DNA from: Acetobacterium sp.
GTDB taxonomy: Bacteria > Bacillota > Clostridia > Eubacteriales > Eubacteriaceae
DNA: 6,573 nt
Direction: 5' to 3'
Assembly: GCA_022013395.1 (NCBI GenBank)
Contig: JAKLQL010000547.1
Coordinates: forward strand, 1-6,573
Within the stretch, counting starts at the first letter, position 1, and every line of letters begins with the position of its first letter. The translations under genes and the position numbers were made by a program. The notes beneath the pieces are model-generated. The model saw only the letters and a program-made list of their open reading frames with translations. It ran no database searches and had not been told where the DNA came from. Shown here piece by piece: positions 5,375 to 6,573 of the stretch.

Positions 5375-6573
5375 ATGTATTTTGAAAAAGTAAAAGTTGC
5401 AGATCCTGAGATTTATGAACTCATGGAAAAGGAATTGCAGCGACAACAGAGTCATTTAGAGCTGATCGCCTCTGAAAACTTTGTGTCGGAAGCTGTGATG
5501 ATTGCCATGGGGAGCCATTTAACCAATAAATATGCCGAAGGTACCCCGGGACATCGGTTCTACGGAGGCTGTGTTCATGTAGATACCATTGAGCAGGTCG
5601 CCATTGATCGAGCCAAAGCTTTATTCGGCGCGGAGCATGCCAATGTGCAGCCACATTCTGGTGCTCAGGCAAATACTGCTGTATACATGGGTATTCTGGA
5701 ACCGGGAGATACCGTTTTAGGAATGCGATTAGATCAGGGTGGCCATTTAACCCATGGTAGTCCAGCCAATCTCTCGGGTAAATATTATAATTTTATATCC
5801 TATGGTGTGGATCAGGAAACTGAAACCATTAACTATGATGAAATAGAGAAACTCATTAAAGAGCACAATCCTAAATTAGTAGTTGTTGGTGCCAGTTCAT
5901 ATCCAAGAGCCATCGATTTTGAACGCATTTCAAAATTAACCAAGGCAGCCGGTTGTTATCTGATGGTTGATATGGCACATATTGCTGGTCTTGTGGCGGC
6001 TGGACAGCACCAAAGCCCGGTACCCTACGCAGATTTTGTAACCACCACCACTCACAAAACATTAAGAGGCCCAAGAGGTGGCATTATTTTATGTAAAAAA
6101 GAATATGCCAAACAGATTGATAAGGGCGTATTCCCTGGCACCCAAGGGGGACCATTGGAGCATATGATCGCCGCCAAAGCAGTCGCCTTTAAAGAAGCAG
6201 CAACACCAGAGTTTAAAGCTTATCAGGAACAAGTGGTCAAAAACGCCAAAGTGCTGGCAGCAGCCCTTGAAAAACGCGGCTTTAGAATTGTTTCTGGCGG
6301 TACTGATAATCATCTGATGCTGCTTGACGTCAGTAAAGTTGGATTAACCGGGAAAGAAGCCGATGAAACCCTGGGCAAGGTCAATATTACGGCCAATAAA
6401 AATGCCATTCCTTATGACAAGGAAAGTCCTTTTGTCACCAGTGGAATCCGGGTGGGTACTCCTGCTATTACATCCCGTGGTTTGGTAGAAGAAGATATGG
6501 AAGTCGTCGCCGACGCCATCGAAGCGGCGCTGATTAAAAAAGACATGGAATTAGCTCTTGAAAAAGTCGCCTT
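5375..6573 (+). CDS. glyA: Serine hydroxymethyltransferase (3' end cut by window)
   Basis: A cytosolic pyridoxal-phosphate enzyme that interconverts serine plus tetrahydrofolate with glycine plus 5,10-methylene-tetrahydrofolate, a main source of one-carbon units. The window holds 399 codons of a family usually around 410-420 residues, so only the last C-terminal residues are missing. Landmarks in order: LIASENFVS (30-38), [14 protein letters not shown] (52-65), [10 protein letters not shown] (91-100), DQGGHLTHG (120-128), the cofactor-contacting VDMAHIAGL (198-206), the Schiff-base lysine K228 in [14 protein letters not shown] (223-236), and [10 protein letters not shown] (355-364). The ATG has GGAGG (5365-5369) 5 nt upstream. 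In an acetogen this enzyme would tie amino-acid metabolism to the methyl branch of the Wood-Ljungdahl pathway. No glycine or SAM riboswitch is seen before it. Confidence 0.96.
   Translation, partial: MYFEKVKVADPEIYELMEKELQRQQSHLELIASENFVSEAVMIAMGSHLTNKYAEGTPGHRFYGGCVHVDTIEQVAIDRAKALFGAEHANVQPHSGAQANTAVYMGILEPGDTVLGMRLDQGGHLTHGSPANLSGKYYNFISYGVDQETETINYDEIEKLIKEHNPKLVVVGASSYPRAIDFERISKLTKAAGCYLMVDMAHIAGLVAAGQHQSPVPYADFVTTTTHKTLRGPRGGIILCKKEYAKQIDKGVFPGTQGGPLEHMIAAKAVAFKEAATPEFKAYQEQVVKNAKVLAAALEKRGFRIVSGGTDNHLMLLDVSKVGLTGKEADETLGKVNITANKNAIPYDKESPFVTSGIRVGTPAITSRGLVEEDMEVVADAIEAALIKKDMELALEKVA

Overview
The window reads as a low-GC Gram-positive anaerobe of the Clostridia. It has strong GGAGG-type ribosome binding sites, A/T-rich intergenic DNA and short operons. 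Protein style and gene content would suit an Acetobacterium/Eubacterium-like acetogen, but that name is an inference and no marker gene here proves it.

Layout. Positions 1-618 (minus) carry upp, uracil phosphoribosyltransferase, missing its last few codons at the window edge. Divergent from it, a two-gene plus-strand unit (787-1269) encodes a small glutaredoxin and a YdbC/PC4-like single-stranded nucleic acid binding protein, closed by a hairpin terminator at 1284-1323. Two minus-strand genes converge on that terminator: a ThiF/HesA/MoeB-type adenylyltransferase (1855-2529) followed by a MogA/MoaB-type molybdopterin adenylyltransferase (1342-1845). Across a 353-bp gene-free gap, moaA (2883-3842), moaC (3844-4341) and a MOSC-domain gene (4444-4881) run on the plus strand to a terminator at 4915-4990. 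The last unit is a 62-residue single-span membrane protein (5164-5352) of unknown function and then glyA (5375 onward), cut by the window end.

The central 3.5 kb is a divergent molybdenum/tungsten cofactor (pterin) locus. MoaA and MoaC make cyclic pyranopterin from GTP. The ThiF-like enzyme probably activates a small sulfur carrier such as MoaD. MogA adenylylates molybdopterin. The MOSC protein probably handles sulfur or cofactor delivery. No moaD, moaE, moeA or mobA is present, so those must lie elsewhere. In an acetogen the cofactor would serve formate dehydrogenase, and GlyA would link serine/glycine to one-carbon tetrahydrofolate units.

The most interesting non-coding elements are the roughly 250-nt untranslated moaA leader, which has a structured 3' part and a weak Shine-Dalgarno (a candidate Moco/Tuco-type riboswitch), and a long near-perfect hairpin between moaC and the MOSC gene.
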